Of a stretch of DNA of 64,000 nt, positions 1 through 11,135 are shown piece after piece. Made by a program: the position numbers and the translations under genes. The notes beneath the pieces are model-generated. The model was not told the origin of the DNA. It did not search any database and saw only the letters and a list, made by a program, of their open reading frames with translations. This DNA is from Sulfuricella sp. T08 (GTDB lineage: Bacteria; Pseudomonadota; Gammaproteobacteria; Burkholderiales; Sulfuricellaceae). The stretch's first letter is position 1. Each line of letters begins with the position of its first letter. Where the stretch lies: positions 47,746 to 111,745 of the forward strand of contig NZ_DF967529.1 in NCBI RefSeq assembly GCF_000971475.1. Reading direction: 5' to 3'.

Positions 1-441
1 AGTGTGATTCATTCAATGGTGGAGTACATCGATGGGTCGGTGCTGGCGCAGTTGGGTAATCCTGACATGCGCACGCCGATTGCTTATGCGCTGGGTTTTC
101 CAGAACGGATCGATGCCGGAGTCTCCTCGCTGGACCTGTTCAAAATAGCACGTCTCGATTTCGAAGCGCCAGATAACGTTCGTTTTCCCTGCCTCGATCT
201 GGCATACCAGGCTTTGCGTCAAGGAGGTACGACTCCTGCTACCTTGAATGCGGCGAACGAAGTGGCGGTAGATGCATTTCTCGATGAGCGCATTCCCTTC
301 AAGCTGATTCCGGCCCTGATAGAAAGTGTGTTGAACCAAAACGGATCCAAACCGGTCTTGGCACTGGAAGATGTGATTGATGCAGATGCAGATGCGCGCG
401 AATCGGCTCGGGAATGGATGCGCTCGATGGGATACGCATGA
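1..441 (+). CDS. dxr: 1-deoxy-D-xylulose 5-phosphate reductoisomerase, C-terminal part (5' end outside window)
   Basis: This is the last 146 residues of DXR, the NADPH-dependent enzyme that converts DXP to MEP in the non-mevalonate isoprenoid pathway. The frame is open from base 1. The first residues, SVIHSMVEY followed by [20 protein letters not shown], are the conserved DXR segment that shapes the active site, and the C-terminal helical domain follows ([12 protein letters not shown]). The stop TGA overlaps the rseP start in an ATGA junction, so translation is probably coupled. It is the first visible gene of an envelope operon in the order usual for beta- and gammaproteobacteria. Confidence 0.97.
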   Translation, partial: SVIHSMVEYIDGSVLAQLGNPDMRTPIAYALGFPERIDAGVSSLDLFKIARLDFEAPDNVRFPCLDLAYQALRQGGTTPATLNAANEVAVDAFLDERIPFKLIPALIESVLNQNGSKPVLALEDVIDADADARESAREWMRSMGYA

Positions 442-1805
442 GCCTGTTGTTTACCCTTGCGGCATTTGCCGTCACGCTCGGCATTCTGATCGTCGTTCAC
501 GAATACGGGCATTACATCGTGGCGCGCTGGTGCGGTGTCCGGGTGCTGCGTTTTTCTGTGGGTTTCGGCAAGCCGCTGATAACCAGGAAGTTTGCGTCGG
601 AAGGCACGGAATGGGTGTTGGCCGCTTTCCCGCTGGGCGGCTACGTCAAGATGCTGGACGAGCGGGAAGGGCCGGTCGAGCCGGCCGAACTGCCCTATGC
701 TTTCAATAGCCAATCCATTTATCGACGCATCGCCATCGTGATGGCTGGGCCGGTCGCAAATCTCATTCTTGCCGTGTTGTTGTACTGGTTTCTGTTTGTT
801 TACGGCGTGCCGGGTATCAAGCCGGTTCTGGGGGAGGTGCCGTTGGCTACTCCCGCTGCAACTGCGTCTTTTCATCGCGGCGATACGATTATCCGGATCG
901 GCGACGAGCCGGCCGCGACCTGGCAGGATGTGAACTGGATATTACTTCAGCATGCCGTTCAGAAATCTGGGGTGGAAATTGAAACTCGCAACGAGCGTGG
1001 CGAAATTGCTACGCATCAGCTTGACTTGGCTGGCTTGTCGTCCGACGAGTTGGACAATGATTTCATGGGAAAGCTTGGGTTAAAGCGCTTTCAACCCGAT
1101 TTGCCGGCCAAAATTGGCAGGCTTCAGCCGGACGGCGTTGCAGCCAAGGCTGGCCTGAGGGTCGGAGATGAAATTATTTCCGTGAATCAGACTCAGCTTG
1201 ATCGCTGGGAAGAACTCGTGCAATGGGTCAGGCGGAACCCTGGTCTGCCTCTGACGCTGGCCATAAAAAGAGGCGGCGAGTATTTCCAGGTAAAAGTGAT
1301 CCCCGATGCAGTAAAGGAAAACGGAGATTCCTCCGTAGGCAAGATCGGCGCGTCGCCGATGGTGGATCCGGCCTTGTTTGCAAAACTGGTTACGGAGGTG
1401 CGTTATCCTGTCGACAGGGCCTTTGTACAGGCGCTGCGGAAAACCTGGGATACGTCATTGTTCAGTCTGAAGATGCTGGGCAAGATGGTTACCGGTCAGG
1501 TTTCCTGGAAGAACATCAGCGGCCCAATTACCATCGCTGATTATGCCGGACAATCCGCACGCTTCGGTTGGGTTCCCTACATCAGCTTTCTGGCACTGAT
1601 CAGCATCAGCCTCGGGGTGCTCAATTTATTGCCCGTCCCCTTATTGGATGGGGGGCATTTGATGTATTATATGGTCGAAATGATCAAGGGGAGCCCCGTT
1701 TCCGAGAAGACCATGGAAATCGGGCAGCAGATCGGCATTGCGATCCTGCTGACATTAATGATTTTCGCTTTCTATAACGATATTAACCGTCTGGTTGTTG
1801 GCTAA
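438..1805 (+). CDS. rseP: RIP metalloprotease RseP (site-2 protease)
   Basis: 455-residue inner-membrane zinc protease that cleaves anti-sigma factors such as RseA within the membrane. The zinc motif HEYGH lies at residues 21-25 in the first membrane segment. Periplasmic PDZ-like sequence sits in the middle (for example [19 protein letters not shown]), and the second active-site motif [13 protein letters not shown] is at about residue 400, followed by a final membrane segment. I chose ATG 438 because it forms ATGA with the dxr stop and puts HExxH at the usual distance from the N-terminus; an in-frame start at 414 would add eight atypical residues. The neighbour bamA fits a sigma-E-linked envelope operon. 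Confidence 0.96.
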   Translation: MSLLFTLAAFAVTLGILIVVHEYGHYIVARWCGVRVLRFSVGFGKPLITRKFASEGTEWVLAAFPLGGYVKMLDEREGPVEPAELPYAFNSQSIYRRIAIVMAGPVANLILAVLLYWFLFVYGVPGIKPVLGEVPLATPAATASFHRGDTIIRIGDEPAATWQDVNWILLQHAVQKSGVEIETRNERGEIATHQLDLAGLSSDELDNDFMGKLGLKRFQPDLPAKIGRLQPDGVAAKAGLRVGDEIISVNQTQLDRWEELVQWVRRNPGLPLTLAIKRGGEYFQVKVIPDAVKENGDSSVGKIGASPMVDPALFAKLVTEVRYPVDRAFVQALRKTWDTSLFSLKMLGKMVTGQVSWKNISGPITIADYAGQSARFGWVPYISFLALISISLGVLNLLPVPLLDGGHLMYYMVEMIKGSPVSEKTMEIGQQIGIAILLTLMIFAFYNDINRLVVG

Positions 1806-1811
1806 ACAATA

Positions 1812-4124
1812 ATGAAATTAAAACTCCTGCCGATGTTGTTGATGAGCCTGTATGGTGCTTCTGCCTGGGCGTTTCAGCCGTTTGTTATCAAGGATATTCG
1901 GGTAGAGGGAATTCAGCGTACAGAGGCCGGGACGGTATTCAGCTACCTGCCGGTCAAGGTGGGCGAGAAACTGGACGACGAGAAAGCTGCTGTGGCCATC
2001 AAGGCATTGTATGGAACCGGTTTTTTCAAGGATGTTCGGTTGGAGGTTGAAGGCGATGTATTGATCGTCATGGTGCAGGAACGGCCGGCGATTTCCCAAA
2101 TCGATTTCGTAGGACTCAAGGAATTCGACAAGAAGCAGCTTGTGGATGGGTTGAAACAAGTCGGGCTGGCCGAGGGCCGGATTTTCGACAAATCCCTGCT
2201 GGACAAGGCTGAGCAGGAGCTCAAACGCCAATATCTCAGCCGCGGCAAATATGCGGTTGCGATTACCACCACTGTCACGCCACTGGAGCGCAACCGCACT
2301 GCCATCAGCTTCAATATCACTGAAGGCGAAGTGGCGAAGATCCAGCAGATCAACATAGTCGGCAACCAGGCTTTCCCTGAGAAGGACCTCCTCGATCTGT
2401 TCGTGCTTTCCACTCCCGGATGGATGAGCTGGTGGAGCAAGAACGATCAGTACTCCAAGCAGAAACTGGCTGCAGACATCGAAACGCTACGTTCCTATTA
2501 CTTGAACCGCGGCTATCTCGAATTCAATCTGGATTCCACACAGGTATCCATTTCCCCTGACAAGCAATCCATCTATATCACCATCAACATCACTGAAGGC
2601 CAGAAGTACACGGTTTCTGACGTCAAGCTGGCAGGGGAAATGCTGGTGCCTGAAGATGAGCTACGCAAGCTGATCAAGATTCAGCCGGGCGATGTCTTCT
2701 CAAGGGAAAAGCTGACCGAAAGTACAAAGTTGATCGGTGATCGCCTCGGCAAGGACGGCTACGCGTTTGCCAACGTCAACGCGGTCCCCGAACTCAACAA
2801 GGAAAAACAGGAGGCGAAATTCACCTTCTTCATCGATCCGGGTCGGCGGGTTTATGTGCGCCACATCAACGTAACCGGCAACACCAAAACGCGGGATGAA
2901 GTCGTTCGCCGCGAGATGCGCCAGATGGAAGGTGCCTGGTACGCTGCCGATAAGGTTACCCGGTCACGCGAACGGATTGACCGCCTAGGATATTTTTCTG
3001 ATGTCAACGTTGAAACGCCCGCTGTTGCCGGCACCACCGACCAGGTGGACATGAACGTCAGCGTGACGGAAAAGCCCACTGGCAGCATCATGGCGGGTGC
3101 GGGTTTTTCCAGTTCGGAAGGCTTCATTCTTAGTGGCTCTATTTCACAGGCTAACGTATTCGGTAGCGGCAACTATCTTTCCACTCAGTTCAACAGCGGC
3201 AAGATCAATACGGTGTATTCGCTGTCCTACACCAACCCTTACTACACCGACGATGGCATCAGTCGCGGCTTTGACATTTATGAGCGTAAAGTAAATTCAT
3301 CTTCCTTGTCGGTTTCCCGGTACGACTCAAAGTCCATTGGCGGCGGGGTGCGCTTCGGGGTGCCATTAAACGAAATGGATTCGGTCAATTTCGGTTTGTC
3401 GGTCGAGAGTACCCAATTAAAGTTATACACCGATCCCGCACTTGGCGGAGTCAGCCCTCAACGCTACGTGGATTATGTCAATCAATTTGGCGACACTAAT
3501 ACCACCTTGCGTGGGGATATTGGCTGGGCAAGGGATACTCGTGACAGCATTATTTATCCGACAAAAGGCAGCCTGCAAAGGGCATTTTCCGAGGTGGGGC
3601 TACCCGGGGGGGACATTAAGTACTACAAGCTTTCCTATCAGCATCAGTGGCTCAGGCCTTTGATTCAGGATTTCACCCTGATGTTAAACGGCGAAGCCGG
3701 GTACGCCAATGGTTACGGCGGCAAACCGTTGCCCTTCTTCAAAAGCTTCTTCGCCGGCGGCAATACTTCGGTGCGCGGTTTCAAGTCATCTTCGCTTGGT
3801 CCTAAAGACATTGATGGCAATGCGCTGGGTGGCAATCGCCGTCTGGTGGGAAATGCAGAGGTGCTGTTCCCGTTTCCGGGCATGAAAAAGGACAAATCCC
3901 TGCGCATGAGCCTGTTCCTTGATGCCGGATCGGTTTTTGGCGATGGCGATATCGCTGGACAATATTCCAAGATCAGCTTTGCCGACATGCGTTATTCCAC
4001 CGGTCTTGCCGTTAGCTGGCAGTCCCCGATGGGGCCCATGAAATTCAGCATTGCCGCACCACTCAATTCCAAAGCAACAGACAGGTTGGAGAGGTTCCAG
4101 TTTATTTTGGGTTCCACGTTCTAA
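1812..4124 (+). CDS. bamA: Outer membrane protein assembly factor BamA
   Basis: 770-residue core of the BAM complex that inserts beta-barrel proteins into the outer membrane. The N-terminus ([20 protein letters not shown]) is a signal peptide. Five POTRA domains follow, with mature sequence starting [21 protein letters not shown], and they occupy about the first 425 residues. The C-terminal half is the 16-stranded barrel, including the VRGF motif of the substrate loop ([12 protein letters not shown]), and the protein ends in phenylalanine as outer-membrane barrels do. It starts 6 bases after rseP and is followed by skp, the usual order. Confidence 0.98.
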   Translation: MKLKLLPMLLMSLYGASAWAFQPFVIKDIRVEGIQRTEAGTVFSYLPVKVGEKLDDEKAAVAIKALYGTGFFKDVRLEVEGDVLIVMVQERPAISQIDFVGLKEFDKKQLVDGLKQVGLAEGRIFDKSLLDKAEQELKRQYLSRGKYAVAITTTVTPLERNRTAISFNITEGEVAKIQQINIVGNQAFPEKDLLDLFVLSTPGWMSWWSKNDQYSKQKLAADIETLRSYYLNRGYLEFNLDSTQVSISPDKQSIYITINITEGQKYTVSDVKLAGEMLVPEDELRKLIKIQPGDVFSREKLTESTKLIGDRLGKDGYAFANVNAVPELNKEKQEAKFTFFIDPGRRVYVRHINVTGNTKTRDEVVRREMRQMEGAWYAADKVTRSRERIDRLGYFSDVNVETPAVAGTTDQVDMNVSVTEKPTGSIMAGAGFSSSEGFILSGSISQANVFGSGNYLSTQFNSGKINTVYSLSYTNPYYTDDGISRGFDIYERKVNSSSLSVSRYDSKSIGGGVRFGVPLNEMDSVNFGLSVESTQLKLYTDPALGGVSPQRYVDYVNQFGDTNTTLRGDIGWARDTRDSIIYPTKGSLQRAFSEVGLPGGDIKYYKLSYQHQWLRPLIQDFTLMLNGEAGYANGYGGKPLPFFKSFFAGGNTSVRGFKSSSLGPKDIDGNALGGNRRLVGNAEVLFPFPGMKKDKSLRMSLFLDAGSVFGDGDIAGQYSKISFADMRYSTGLAVSWQSPMGPMKFSIAAPLNSKATDRLERFQFILGSTF

Positions 4125-4145
4125 TCGCGATTTCAGGAGATCAAG

Positions 4146-4646
4146 TTGAACAAGATTATTGCTGTATTAATTGCCGCCACTTTATTGCCGATTGCGGCAG
4201 GGGCATCCGCCGCCGAAATGAAGATCGGCTTCGTCAACACCGAGCGGGTTTTTCGGGAAGCAGCCCCGGCTATGAAGGCACAGAAAAAACTCGAGAAGGA
4301 ATTCGCTGCACGCGAGCAGGAACTGCAAAAAATGGCGAAACAGGCCAAGGAACTGCAGGCTCATCTGGAGCGGGAAGGCGTGACGATCAGTGAATCCGAT
4401 CGACGCAACAAGGAGCGCGACCTCGCCAATCTGAATCGCGATTTCCAACGTGCTCAACGAGAATTCCGGGAAGACCTCAACCTGAGGCGAAACGAGGAGC
4501 TGGGCGCCGTTCATGATCGTGCCAGAAAAACGATCATGGAGATCGCCGAGAAGGAGAAGTTCGATCTGGTGTTGGAAGAAGCGGTTTATTTCAGTCCGCG
4601 GATCGATATTACCGATAGGGTATTGAAGGCTTTGACCGATAAATAA
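4146..4646 (+). CDS. skp: OmpH/Skp family periplasmic chaperone
   Basis: 166-residue chaperone that holds unfolded outer-membrane proteins in the periplasm for delivery to BamA. The start is TTG at 4146, preceded by AGGAGA at a good distance. Residues 1-22 form a signal peptide ending GASAA. The mature protein starts with the family signature KIGFVNTERVFREA and continues as a long charged coiled coil (KKLEKEFAAREQELQKMAKQ) that forms the tentacles of the trimer. Length and position between bamA and lpxD match the family. Confidence 0.95.
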   Translation: MNKIIAVLIAATLLPIAAGASAAEMKIGFVNTERVFREAAPAMKAQKKLEKEFAAREQELQKMAKQAKELQAHLEREGVTISESDRRNKERDLANLNRDFQRAQREFREDLNLRRNEELGAVHDRARKTIMEIAEKEKFDLVLEEAVYFSPRIDITDRVLKALTDK

Positions 4647-4694
4647 GGCTTTTTTCCCGATGCGCATAGCGGGCGCCTTCTGCCGGATGATTCC

Positions 4695-5744
4695 ATGATT
4701 CGGACTGGTACGGGCTACACGCTGGGTGCTATCGTCGAGCGGTTTGGCGGTGAGCTGATTGGCGACGCAGATGTCGTGGTCAATCAGGTCGCGCCGCTTT
4801 CCTCTGCACTATCCGGGCATATCAGCTTTCTCACCAATCCGAAATACCGCCGGCTACTGGAAAATTGCAGGGCTGGCGCAGTGATCCTGGGAGTCGCGGA
4901 GCGCGATGCGACCGACCTGCCGCGTATTTTGAGCGATAACCCGTATGCTTATTTTGCCAAGGTTTCCGCATTGCTCAATCCCCGGCATGCCGAATCACCC
5001 GGTATCCACTCAACGGCGATAGTCGATCAAACTGCAATCATTCCAGCCTCAGCCACAATTGGGGCATTCGCGTTTATCGGAAAGGGTGTAGAAATCGGTG
5101 AACACGCTGTCATCGGATCCGGTTGTCACCTCGGTGATGGGGTCGAGGTCGGGGATGATTCGCTGCTTTACCCGCAAGTGGTGGTCTACCATGGCTGTAT
5201 TATTGGTAATCGTGCCATCCTGCATTCGGGAGCAGTGATCGGGGCTGACGGATTTGGCATTGCCATGGAAAAAGGGCGCTGGATCAAGGTTCCGCAGATC
5301 GGTCGGGTGGTCATCGGAGATGACGTTGAAATTGGCGCCAATACCACGATTGACCGGGGAGCCCTGGACGACACTATTATTGAGGATGGCGTCAAGCTGG
5401 ATAACCAGATTCAGGTCGCGCATAACGTGCGTATCGGCGCTCATACCGCGATTGCGGGTTGCGTCGGGATCGCCGGCAGCGCAAAAATCGGGAAGCACTG
5501 CACGGTGGGAGGCGGCGCGGTGATTCTGGGGCACCTCGAGATTGCTGATCGCGTCAACATTTCCGCCGGTACCTTGGTTACCAAGTCGATCACCAAAGAG
5601 GGGACGTATACCTCCGTGATGCCATTTTCCGCACATCAGGACTGGCTCAAGAATGCAGCTCATCTTCGCCATCTGGATAAAATGGCGGAGAAATTGAGCG
5701 AACTGGAAAAAAAAATCAGCGAACTGGAAAGGAAACAGCCTTGA
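4695..5744 (+). CDS. lpxD: UDP-3-O-(3-hydroxyacyl)glucosamine N-acyltransferase LpxD
   Basis: 349-residue trimeric acyltransferase that adds the N-linked hydroxyacyl chain in the third step of lipid A synthesis. It has an N-terminal uridine-binding domain (residues about 1-100), a left-handed beta-helix of hexapeptide repeats (about 105-310), and a C-terminal helix ([18 protein letters not shown]). The catalytic histidine is in QVAHNVRIG at about residue 243. Its stop overlaps the fabZ start, so the two genes are probably coupled. Confidence 0.97.
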   Translation: MIRTGTGYTLGAIVERFGGELIGDADVVVNQVAPLSSALSGHISFLTNPKYRRLLENCRAGAVILGVAERDATDLPRILSDNPYAYFAKVSALLNPRHAESPGIHSTAIVDQTAIIPASATIGAFAFIGKGVEIGEHAVIGSGCHLGDGVEVGDDSLLYPQVVVYHGCIIGNRAILHSGAVIGADGFGIAMEKGRWIKVPQIGRVVIGDDVEIGANTTIDRGALDDTIIEDGVKLDNQIQVAHNVRIGAHTAIAGCVGIAGSAKIGKHCTVGGGAVILGHLEIADRVNISAGTLVTKSITKEGTYTSVMPFSAHQDWLKNAAHLRHLDKMAEKLSELEKKISELERKQP

Positions 5745-6184
5745 ATAGCATGGATATCCACGAAATATTGCAGTATTTGCCGCACCGCTACCCTTTTTTG
5801 CTGGTTGACCGCGTTGTTTCGTGCGAACCGGGGAAGAGTATCGTGGCACTGAAAAACGTGACGATCAATGAGCCCTTTTTCGTCGGCCATTTCCCGCACC
5901 ATCCAGTGATGCCGGGCGTGCTCATTATCGAAGCCCTGGCCCAGGCGGCAGCGATTCTGTCGTTCAAGACCATGGGCACCCGGCCTGACGACAAGTCCGT
6001 GTATTACTTTGTCGGCATCGACGGTGCGCGCTTCAAAAAACCGGTATCTGCCGGCGATCAACTGACTCTCGAGGTGGAGATTACCAGGTCGGTCAAGGGG
6101 ATCTGGAAATACGCGGCGCGTGCCAAGGTCGACGGTGCCGTCGTGACCGAAGCAGAGCTGATGTGCACGGTGAAAGCCCTGTAA
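5741..6184 (+). CDS. fabZ: 3-hydroxyacyl-ACP dehydratase FabZ
   Basis: 147-residue hot-dog-fold dehydratase of type II fatty acid synthesis. The catalytic pair is H50 in [11 protein letters not shown] and E64 in VLIIEALAQ. The proposed start is TTG 5741, which overlaps the lpxD stop by 4 bases and lies about 7 bases after GAAAGGAAA. ATG 5750 would shorten the protein by three residues but is too far from that ribosome site. Placement between lpxD and lpxA balances fatty acid against lipid A synthesis. Confidence 0.96.
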   Translation: MNSMDIHEILQYLPHRYPFLLVDRVVSCEPGKSIVALKNVTINEPFFVGHFPHHPVMPGVLIIEALAQAAAILSFKTMGTRPDDKSVYYFVGIDGARFKKPVSAGDQLTLEVEITRSVKGIWKYAARAKVDGAVVTEAELMCTVKAL

Positions 6185-6955
6185 ATGGTTCACCCGACAG
6201 CAATCGTTCATGAGGGTGCCAGACTGGCTCCCGATGTCAGCGTAGGGCCCTATTCGATCATCGGCGAGCATGTCGAAATCGGCGCTGGAACATCGATCGG
6301 CCCGCATGTGGTGATCAATGGTCATACCCGGATCGGCAAGGACAACCGGATTTTCCAATTTTCGTCTCTGGGAGAGATGCCGCAGGACAAGAAGTACCAG
6401 GGAGAAGAAACCCGCCTGGAAATTGGCGACCGTAATGTGATTCGTGAATTCTGCACGTTCAACCGGGGTACTTCGCAGGACGTGGGAGTGACGCGGGTGG
6501 GTGACGACAACTGGATCATGGCCTATGTACACTTGGCGCATGACTGTCAGATCGGCAGCCATACCATCTTTGCCAACAACGCCCAATTGGCTGGTCATGT
6601 GCAGGTCGGAGATTACGCCATTCTCGGCGGTTTTACCGTGGTTCATCAGTTTTGCCATATCGGCGGGCACAGCATCACCGGGATGGGCACCATCCTGTTC
6701 AAGGATGTTCCTCCCTATGTCACAGCGGCCGGTCATGATGCACAACCTCATGGCATCAACTCGGAAGGGCTGAAGCGCAGGGGGTTCTCCAGCGAAGCCA
6801 TATTGGCGATCAAGCGCGCCTACAAGACACTATACAAGTCGGGGCTTACCCTGGAACAGGCGAAGCTGGCCCTGGCCGAGCAGATGCATGCCTGCCCCGA
6901 AATTCAGATTCTGACCGATTTCCTCGCTCATTCCACGCGCGGCATCATTCGTTAA
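6185..6955 (+). CDS. lpxA: UDP-N-acetylglucosamine O-acyltransferase LpxA
   Basis: 256-residue trimeric beta-helix enzyme that catalyses the first step of lipid A synthesis, transfer of a 3-hydroxyacyl chain from ACP to UDP-GlcNAc. Hexapeptide repeats fill residues 1-185. The catalytic histidine lies in [10 protein letters not shown] at about residue 119. The C-terminal helical domain starts near [13 protein letters not shown]. The ATG directly abuts the fabZ stop. Confidence 0.97.
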   Translation: MVHPTAIVHEGARLAPDVSVGPYSIIGEHVEIGAGTSIGPHVVINGHTRIGKDNRIFQFSSLGEMPQDKKYQGEETRLEIGDRNVIREFCTFNRGTSQDVGVTRVGDDNWIMAYVHLAHDCQIGSHTIFANNAQLAGHVQVGDYAILGGFTVVHQFCHIGGHSITGMGTILFKDVPPYVTAAGHDAQPHGINSEGLKRRGFSSEAILAIKRAYKTLYKSGLTLEQAKLALAEQMHACPEIQILTDFLAHSTRGIIR

Positions 6956-6971
6956 CAGGGTTTTAGATCAA

Positions 6972-8108
6972 TTGAAAGTCGGAATTGTCGCGGGCGAAGC
7001 ATCAGGTGATTTACTGGGCGCCCACCTGGTTAAAGCGCTGAAGAACCGTGTTCCAGGTGTCGAATTTGTAGGCATCGGCGGGCCGAAAATGCTGGCTGCC
7101 GGCGTAAATTCACTGTTCCCCATGGAAAAGCTGGCCGTTCGTGGCTATGTCGAGGTGCTGCGGCATTATCGGGGGATCGTCAAAATTCGGCATAAACTGC
7201 TGCGCCATTTCGTGGAAAATCCGCCAGATGTATTCATCGGCGTGGATGCACCTGACTTCAATCTCGACCTGGAACTCAGGCTGAAGAAGAGGGGAATCCC
7301 CACCGTCCATTACGTCAGCCCGTCAATCTGGGCATGGCGTGGTGAACGCATTCACAAGATCGCTCGGGCTGTGTCCCATATGCTGGTGCTATTCCCGTTC
7401 GAGAAGAAAATCTATGATGCAGTGGGCGTTCCGGCCACTTATGTCGGTCATCCATCGGCTGATATGTTGCCGGAACAACCCAACCGGATTGCCGCGCGTG
7501 AGCAGCTCAGGCTGCCTCTAGGTGATCATGTCATCGCGCTTTTGCCGGGCAGTCGGCAGAGCGAAGTTCATTACATGGCCAGGCTGTTTGTGGAGACTGC
7601 GCGCATGATTGCCGCCGTCACTCCAAATGTGCATTTCCTGGTGCCGCTGCTGAGCCGTGAAACGCGCAATATGTTTGAGACTGAACTGTATCGCGCGGGA
7701 GGCGGCGACTTGCCGCTAACAATATTGTTCGGCCACGCCCATGACGCCATGACGGCCGCAGACGCGGTGCTGGTGGCCTCTGGCACCGCGACGCTGGAAG
7801 CGGCATTGCTGAAATGCCCGATGGTGATCACGTACAAAATGTCGCCCTTGACCTGGCGCATGATGCAGAGCAAGAAATACCTGCCCTATGTCGGGTTGCC
7901 GAACATTCTCGCAGGGCGCTTCATTGTGCCGGAACTGTTGCAGGATGAGGCCACGCCGGAAAACTTGTCCCAGGCAGTGCTGAACCTGGTCAATGATGGG
8001 CCGGTCAGGGAGAAGTTGACTCGCGCCTTCTCCAGGATGCATCTCGATCTCAAGCAAAATTCCGCAGAAAAAGCCGTGGACGCCATTCTGCCGTTTCTGA
8101 CTACATAA
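6972..8108 (+). CDS. lpxB: Lipid-A-disaccharide synthase LpxB
   Basis: 378-residue GT19 glycosyltransferase that joins UDP-diacylglucosamine and lipid X at the inner membrane. The N-terminus MKVGIVAGEASGDLLGAHLV is the family signature, and SPSIWAWRGERIHKI and LLPGSRQSEV are further conserved segments. The start is TTG 6972, because no in-frame ATG precedes the conserved N-terminus. The next gene, rnhB, begins on the base after the stop. Confidence 0.97.
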   Translation: MKVGIVAGEASGDLLGAHLVKALKNRVPGVEFVGIGGPKMLAAGVNSLFPMEKLAVRGYVEVLRHYRGIVKIRHKLLRHFVENPPDVFIGVDAPDFNLDLELRLKKRGIPTVHYVSPSIWAWRGERIHKIARAVSHMLVLFPFEKKIYDAVGVPATYVGHPSADMLPEQPNRIAAREQLRLPLGDHVIALLPGSRQSEVHYMARLFVETARMIAAVTPNVHFLVPLLSRETRNMFETELYRAGGGDLPLTILFGHAHDAMTAADAVLVASGTATLEAALLKCPMVITYKMSPLTWRMMQSKKYLPYVGLPNILAGRFIVPELLQDEATPENLSQAVLNLVNDGPVREKLTRAFSRMHLDLKQNSAEKAVDAILPFLTT

Positions 8109-8699
8109 ATGAGCACACGTTCAAACTGGCTCATTTGCGGTGTTGACGAAGCAGGTCGTGGGCCGTTGGCTGGGGCCGTTTTCGCGGCTGCGGTGATACT
8201 CGATGGAGAGCGGCCGATAGCAGGGCTGGCCGACTCGAAAAAATTGAGCGAAAAAAAGCGCGAGTACCTGTCTGAACAAATCAGGGAACGTGCTCTGGCT
8301 TGGGCCATCGCCAAAGCCGAAGCCGATGAAATTGACAGTATCAACATCCTCCAGGCAAGCCTGCTCGCAATGCGGCGCGCAGTGGAAAAGCTGCTGCCCG
8401 TCCCATCGGAGGCTCTGATCGATGGCCTGCATTGCCCAAAACTGGTTATGCCCTGTCGAGCTATCGTCAAGGGCGACAGTAGCGTGGCGGAAATTTCGGC
8501 GGCCTCCATTTTAGCCAAAACCGCGCGGGACGCAGAAATGCTTCGATTGCATCAGGAATATCCGCAATATGGCTTCGACCGACATAAAGGCTATCCGACC
8601 GCAATGCACCTTGAAGCTTTGCGGCGTCATGGCGCAAGCGAAATTCACCGCAGAAGCTTTGCTCCAGTTAAACTGGCGATTGCCCATAAATTGATATAA
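8109..8699 (+). CDS. rnhB: Ribonuclease HII
   Basis: 196-residue nuclease that incises at ribonucleotides in DNA and removes RNA from RNA-DNA hybrids. The metal-binding motif [12 protein letters not shown] has D13 and E14. Further conserved sequence includes the aspartate in [29 protein letters not shown], and the C-terminal [17 protein letters not shown]. It is the last gene of the envelope operon, directly after lpxB, as in many proteobacteria. Confidence 0.97.
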   Translation: MSTRSNWLICGVDEAGRGPLAGAVFAAAVILDGERPIAGLADSKKLSEKKREYLSEQIRERALAWAIAKAEADEIDSINILQASLLAMRRAVEKLLPVPSEALIDGLHCPKLVMPCRAIVKGDSSVAEISAASILAKTARDAEMLRLHQEYPQYGFDRHKGYPTAMHLEALRRHGASEIHRRSFAPVKLAIAHKLI

Positions 8700-8710
8700 C
8701 AGGAGAAACC

Positions 8711-9166
8711 ATGGCTTTTGCGATCTTTTTGCATGTTCTGGGTGTGGTGATTTGGGTAGGCGGCATGTACTTTGCTCACCAGATGTTGCGCCCGGTTGCC
8801 GCCGACTTGCTCGCTCCACCTCAGCGGCTGCCATTGTGGGCTAGGGTGTTCGAGCGTTTTTTTCCTGTAGTGTGGATATCCGTGGTGCTAATCCTGCTCA
8901 GTGGACTGTATATGATCATGCTGCTGGGGGGATTCAAGGCCATCGCATTGAGTATTCACGCAATGTTCGGAATCGGACTGGTAATGATGCTGGTTTTTTG
9001 CTTCGTTTATTTTATTCCCTATGGCAAACTAGTACGTGCCGTTGCTGCCCAGGAATGGAAGCAAGCCGGCGATGCGCTGGCCACAATCCGCAAGCTGATA
9101 GGCTTCAATCTGATTCTGGGGTTGATCAACATTGCCGTTGCTGCCTTGAGCCGCATTGTGTTCTGA
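8711..9166 (+). CDS. Small four-helix membrane protein, CopD-like family
   Basis: 151-residue integral membrane protein with about four hydrophobic segments. It starts MAFAIFLHVLGVVIWVGGMY, with a histidine in the first helix and the WVGG pattern typical of CopD-type (copper resistance D domain) and related heme or copper membrane proteins. A good ribosome site (AGGAG) precedes the ATG, 12 bases after rnhB, so it may be co-transcribed. Function is not established; the family name is by similarity of pattern only. Confidence 0.75.
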   Translation: MAFAIFLHVLGVVIWVGGMYFAHQMLRPVAADLLAPPQRLPLWARVFERFFPVVWISVVLILLSGLYMIMLLGGFKAIALSIHAMFGIGLVMMLVFCFVYFIPYGKLVRAVAAQEWKQAGDALATIRKLIGFNLILGLINIAVAALSRIVF

Positions 9167-9247
9167 GAAGAACACAATTTGTCATATATTATTGCAATCC
9201 AGCTGGCCTGTGATTGAACTGTTTTTTGTCTGGGAGCGGTAAACGAG

Positions 9248-10108
9248 ATGTTTGTAATTATCGGTTACGTGGTTGTTTGTGCTTCCGTCTTCGGCGGCTT
9301 CGCGCTGGGTGGCGGTCATCTCGCCGCGTTGCTCCAGCCGTTGGAGTTGTTGATGATCGGTGGCGGGGCGGGAGGAGCCTTTCTTGTCGGCAATAACGGA
9401 AAGGCGATCAAAGCAACCCTGAAGGCATTGCCAACCATATTTAAGGGTTCGAAGTACACCAAGGCGCTTTACCTGGAACTATTTGCCCTGCTTTATGAAA
9501 TTTTGGCCAAGGTGCGCAAGGAAGGGCTGATGGCGATCGAATCCGATGTCGATGCGCCGCATGAAAGTCCGGTGTTTTCCAAATACCCTAAAATTGTCAG
9601 CGATCACCATGTCGTCGAATTTATCACCGATTATTTACGCATCATGGTGGGCGGCAACCTCAACGCCTTCGAAATCGAAAACCTGATGGATAACGAAATC
9701 GATACTCACCACCATGAGGGGGCGGTGCCAGCCGGGGTGATCGCCAAACTGGGCGATGGCATGCCAGCATTCGGCATCGTGGCGGCGGTGATGGGGGTGG
9801 TGCATACCATGGAATCGGTCGGTATCCCACCTGCTGAGCTGGGTATCCTAATCGCTCATGCACTGGTCGGCACCTTTCTGGGGATACTCCTCGCTTACGG
9901 TTTCGTCGGCCCGCTGTCCACACTACTGGAGCAGAAACATGACGAAAGCACAAAATTGTACAATGTAATCAAGGTGACCTTGCTGGCCAGCCTGAATGGT
10001 TACGCACCACAGGTCGCGGTAGAATTCGGGCGCAAGGTGCTGTATTCAACCGAGCGTCCTACCTTCATGGAACTGGAAGAATACGTCAAGCAAAGCAAGT
10101 CGAAATGA
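9248..10108 (+). CDS. motA: Flagellar motor stator protein MotA
   Basis: 286-residue inner-membrane stator subunit that forms the proton channel with MotB. It starts MFVIIGYVVVCASVFGGFALGGG and carries the family segments VGGNLNAFEIENLMDNEIDTHHHE and, in helices 3 and 4, GDGMPAFGIVAAVMGVVHTM. Its length equals the proteobacterial norm. The 81-base gap from the previous gene could hold a promoter; I see no clear sigma-28 element. motB follows after 34 bases. No other flagellar gene is in the window. Confidence 0.96.
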   Translation: MFVIIGYVVVCASVFGGFALGGGHLAALLQPLELLMIGGGAGGAFLVGNNGKAIKATLKALPTIFKGSKYTKALYLELFALLYEILAKVRKEGLMAIESDVDAPHESPVFSKYPKIVSDHHVVEFITDYLRIMVGGNLNAFEIENLMDNEIDTHHHEGAVPAGVIAKLGDGMPAFGIVAAVMGVVHTMESVGIPPAELGILIAHALVGTFLGILLAYGFVGPLSTLLEQKHDESTKLYNVIKVTLLASLNGYAPQVAVEFGRKVLYSTERPTFMELEEYVKQSKSK

Positions 10109-10142
10109 CCTTTCGCATGTCAGCAGCAGTTAGAAATTCGGC

Positions 10143-11135
10143 ATGAGCGACGATTCGCAACGCCCGATAATCGTCAAGCGCATCAAGAAGAGTGCGCATG
10201 GCCACCATGGTGGCGCATGGAAAATCGCCTACGCTGATTTCGTGACTGCGATGATGGCGTTCTTTCTGCTGATGTGGCTCCTGGGGTCCACGGCCAAGGG
10301 AGACCTTGCCGGCATTTCAGAGTATTTCAAGACCCCTTTGAAGGTTGCCTTGCAGGGAGGAAGTGGCAGCGGCGACAGTTCCAGCCTGATCAAGGGAGGC
10401 GGCAAGGATCTGACTCGAAAAGATGGCCAGGTGCAAAAAACCATTGATCCGCTCGAGAAAAAAACCATCAATTTGGCAGCCGCAAAAGTGGAATTCGAAA
10501 AGCAGGAGCTGAAGAAACTCCAGGGGTTGAAGGAAAGAATAGAAAAAGCCATCGAAACCAACCCGATGCTGAAACAGTTCAAGGACCAGATTCTGATCGA
10601 CATTACCTCCGAAGGCCTGCGTATTCAAATCGTGGATGAGAAGAACCGTCCGATGTTCGATCTGGGCGGCGCCCACATGAAAAGCTACACCGTACAGATT
10701 TTGCAGGAAATCGGAAAAATGCTGAATGAAGTACCGAACCGGGTCAGCTTGTCCGGCCATACCGATGCGACACCTTATTCTTCAGGAGAGAAGGGTTACA
10801 GCAACTGGGAACTATCCGCCGACCGGGCCAATTCATCGAGGCGCGAGCTGATTGCCGGAGGGATGGCGGAGAGCAAGATGTTGCGTGTAGTTGGCCTCTC
10901 TTCTGCAGTCATGCTGGACAACAAGGATCCCAATAATCCAATCAATCGGCGCATCAGCCTGATCGTCCTGAACAGGGATACGGAAGATGCCATCAGCCGC
11001 GGTGGCAAGCCGCTTGAGGTGAGTGGCCAGGAACAGGTTACACCCGCTCTGCAGCAGGTAGCGCCGAAAGAGAAACCCAGTGAAGTCGAAGGCAAAAAAG
11101 ATAAAACCAGTGCAGCCGAAGGCAAAAATCAGTAA
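10143..11135 (+). CDS. motB: Flagellar motor stator protein MotB
   Basis: 330-residue stator subunit anchored to peptidoglycan. The single membrane helix holds the proton-carrying aspartate D32 in AYADFVTAMMAFFLLMWLLG. The periplasmic OmpA-like domain includes LSGHTDATPYSSGEKGYSNW and ELSADRANSSRRELIAGGM. The C-terminus is charged and repetitive (EKPSEVEGKKDKTSAAEGKN), and its final 56 bases overlap the proposed start of the next gene. Confidence 0.96.
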   Translation: MSDDSQRPIIVKRIKKSAHGHHGGAWKIAYADFVTAMMAFFLLMWLLGSTAKGDLAGISEYFKTPLKVALQGGSGSGDSSSLIKGGGKDLTRKDGQVQKTIDPLEKKTINLAAAKVEFEKQELKKLQGLKERIEKAIETNPMLKQFKDQILIDITSEGLRIQIVDEKNRPMFDLGGAHMKSYTVQILQEIGKMLNEVPNRVSLSGHTDATPYSSGEKGYSNWELSADRANSSRRELIAGGMAESKMLRVVGLSSAVMLDNKDPNNPINRRISLIVLNRDTEDAISRGGKPLEVSGQEQVTPALQQVAPKEKPSEVEGKKDKTSAAEGKNQ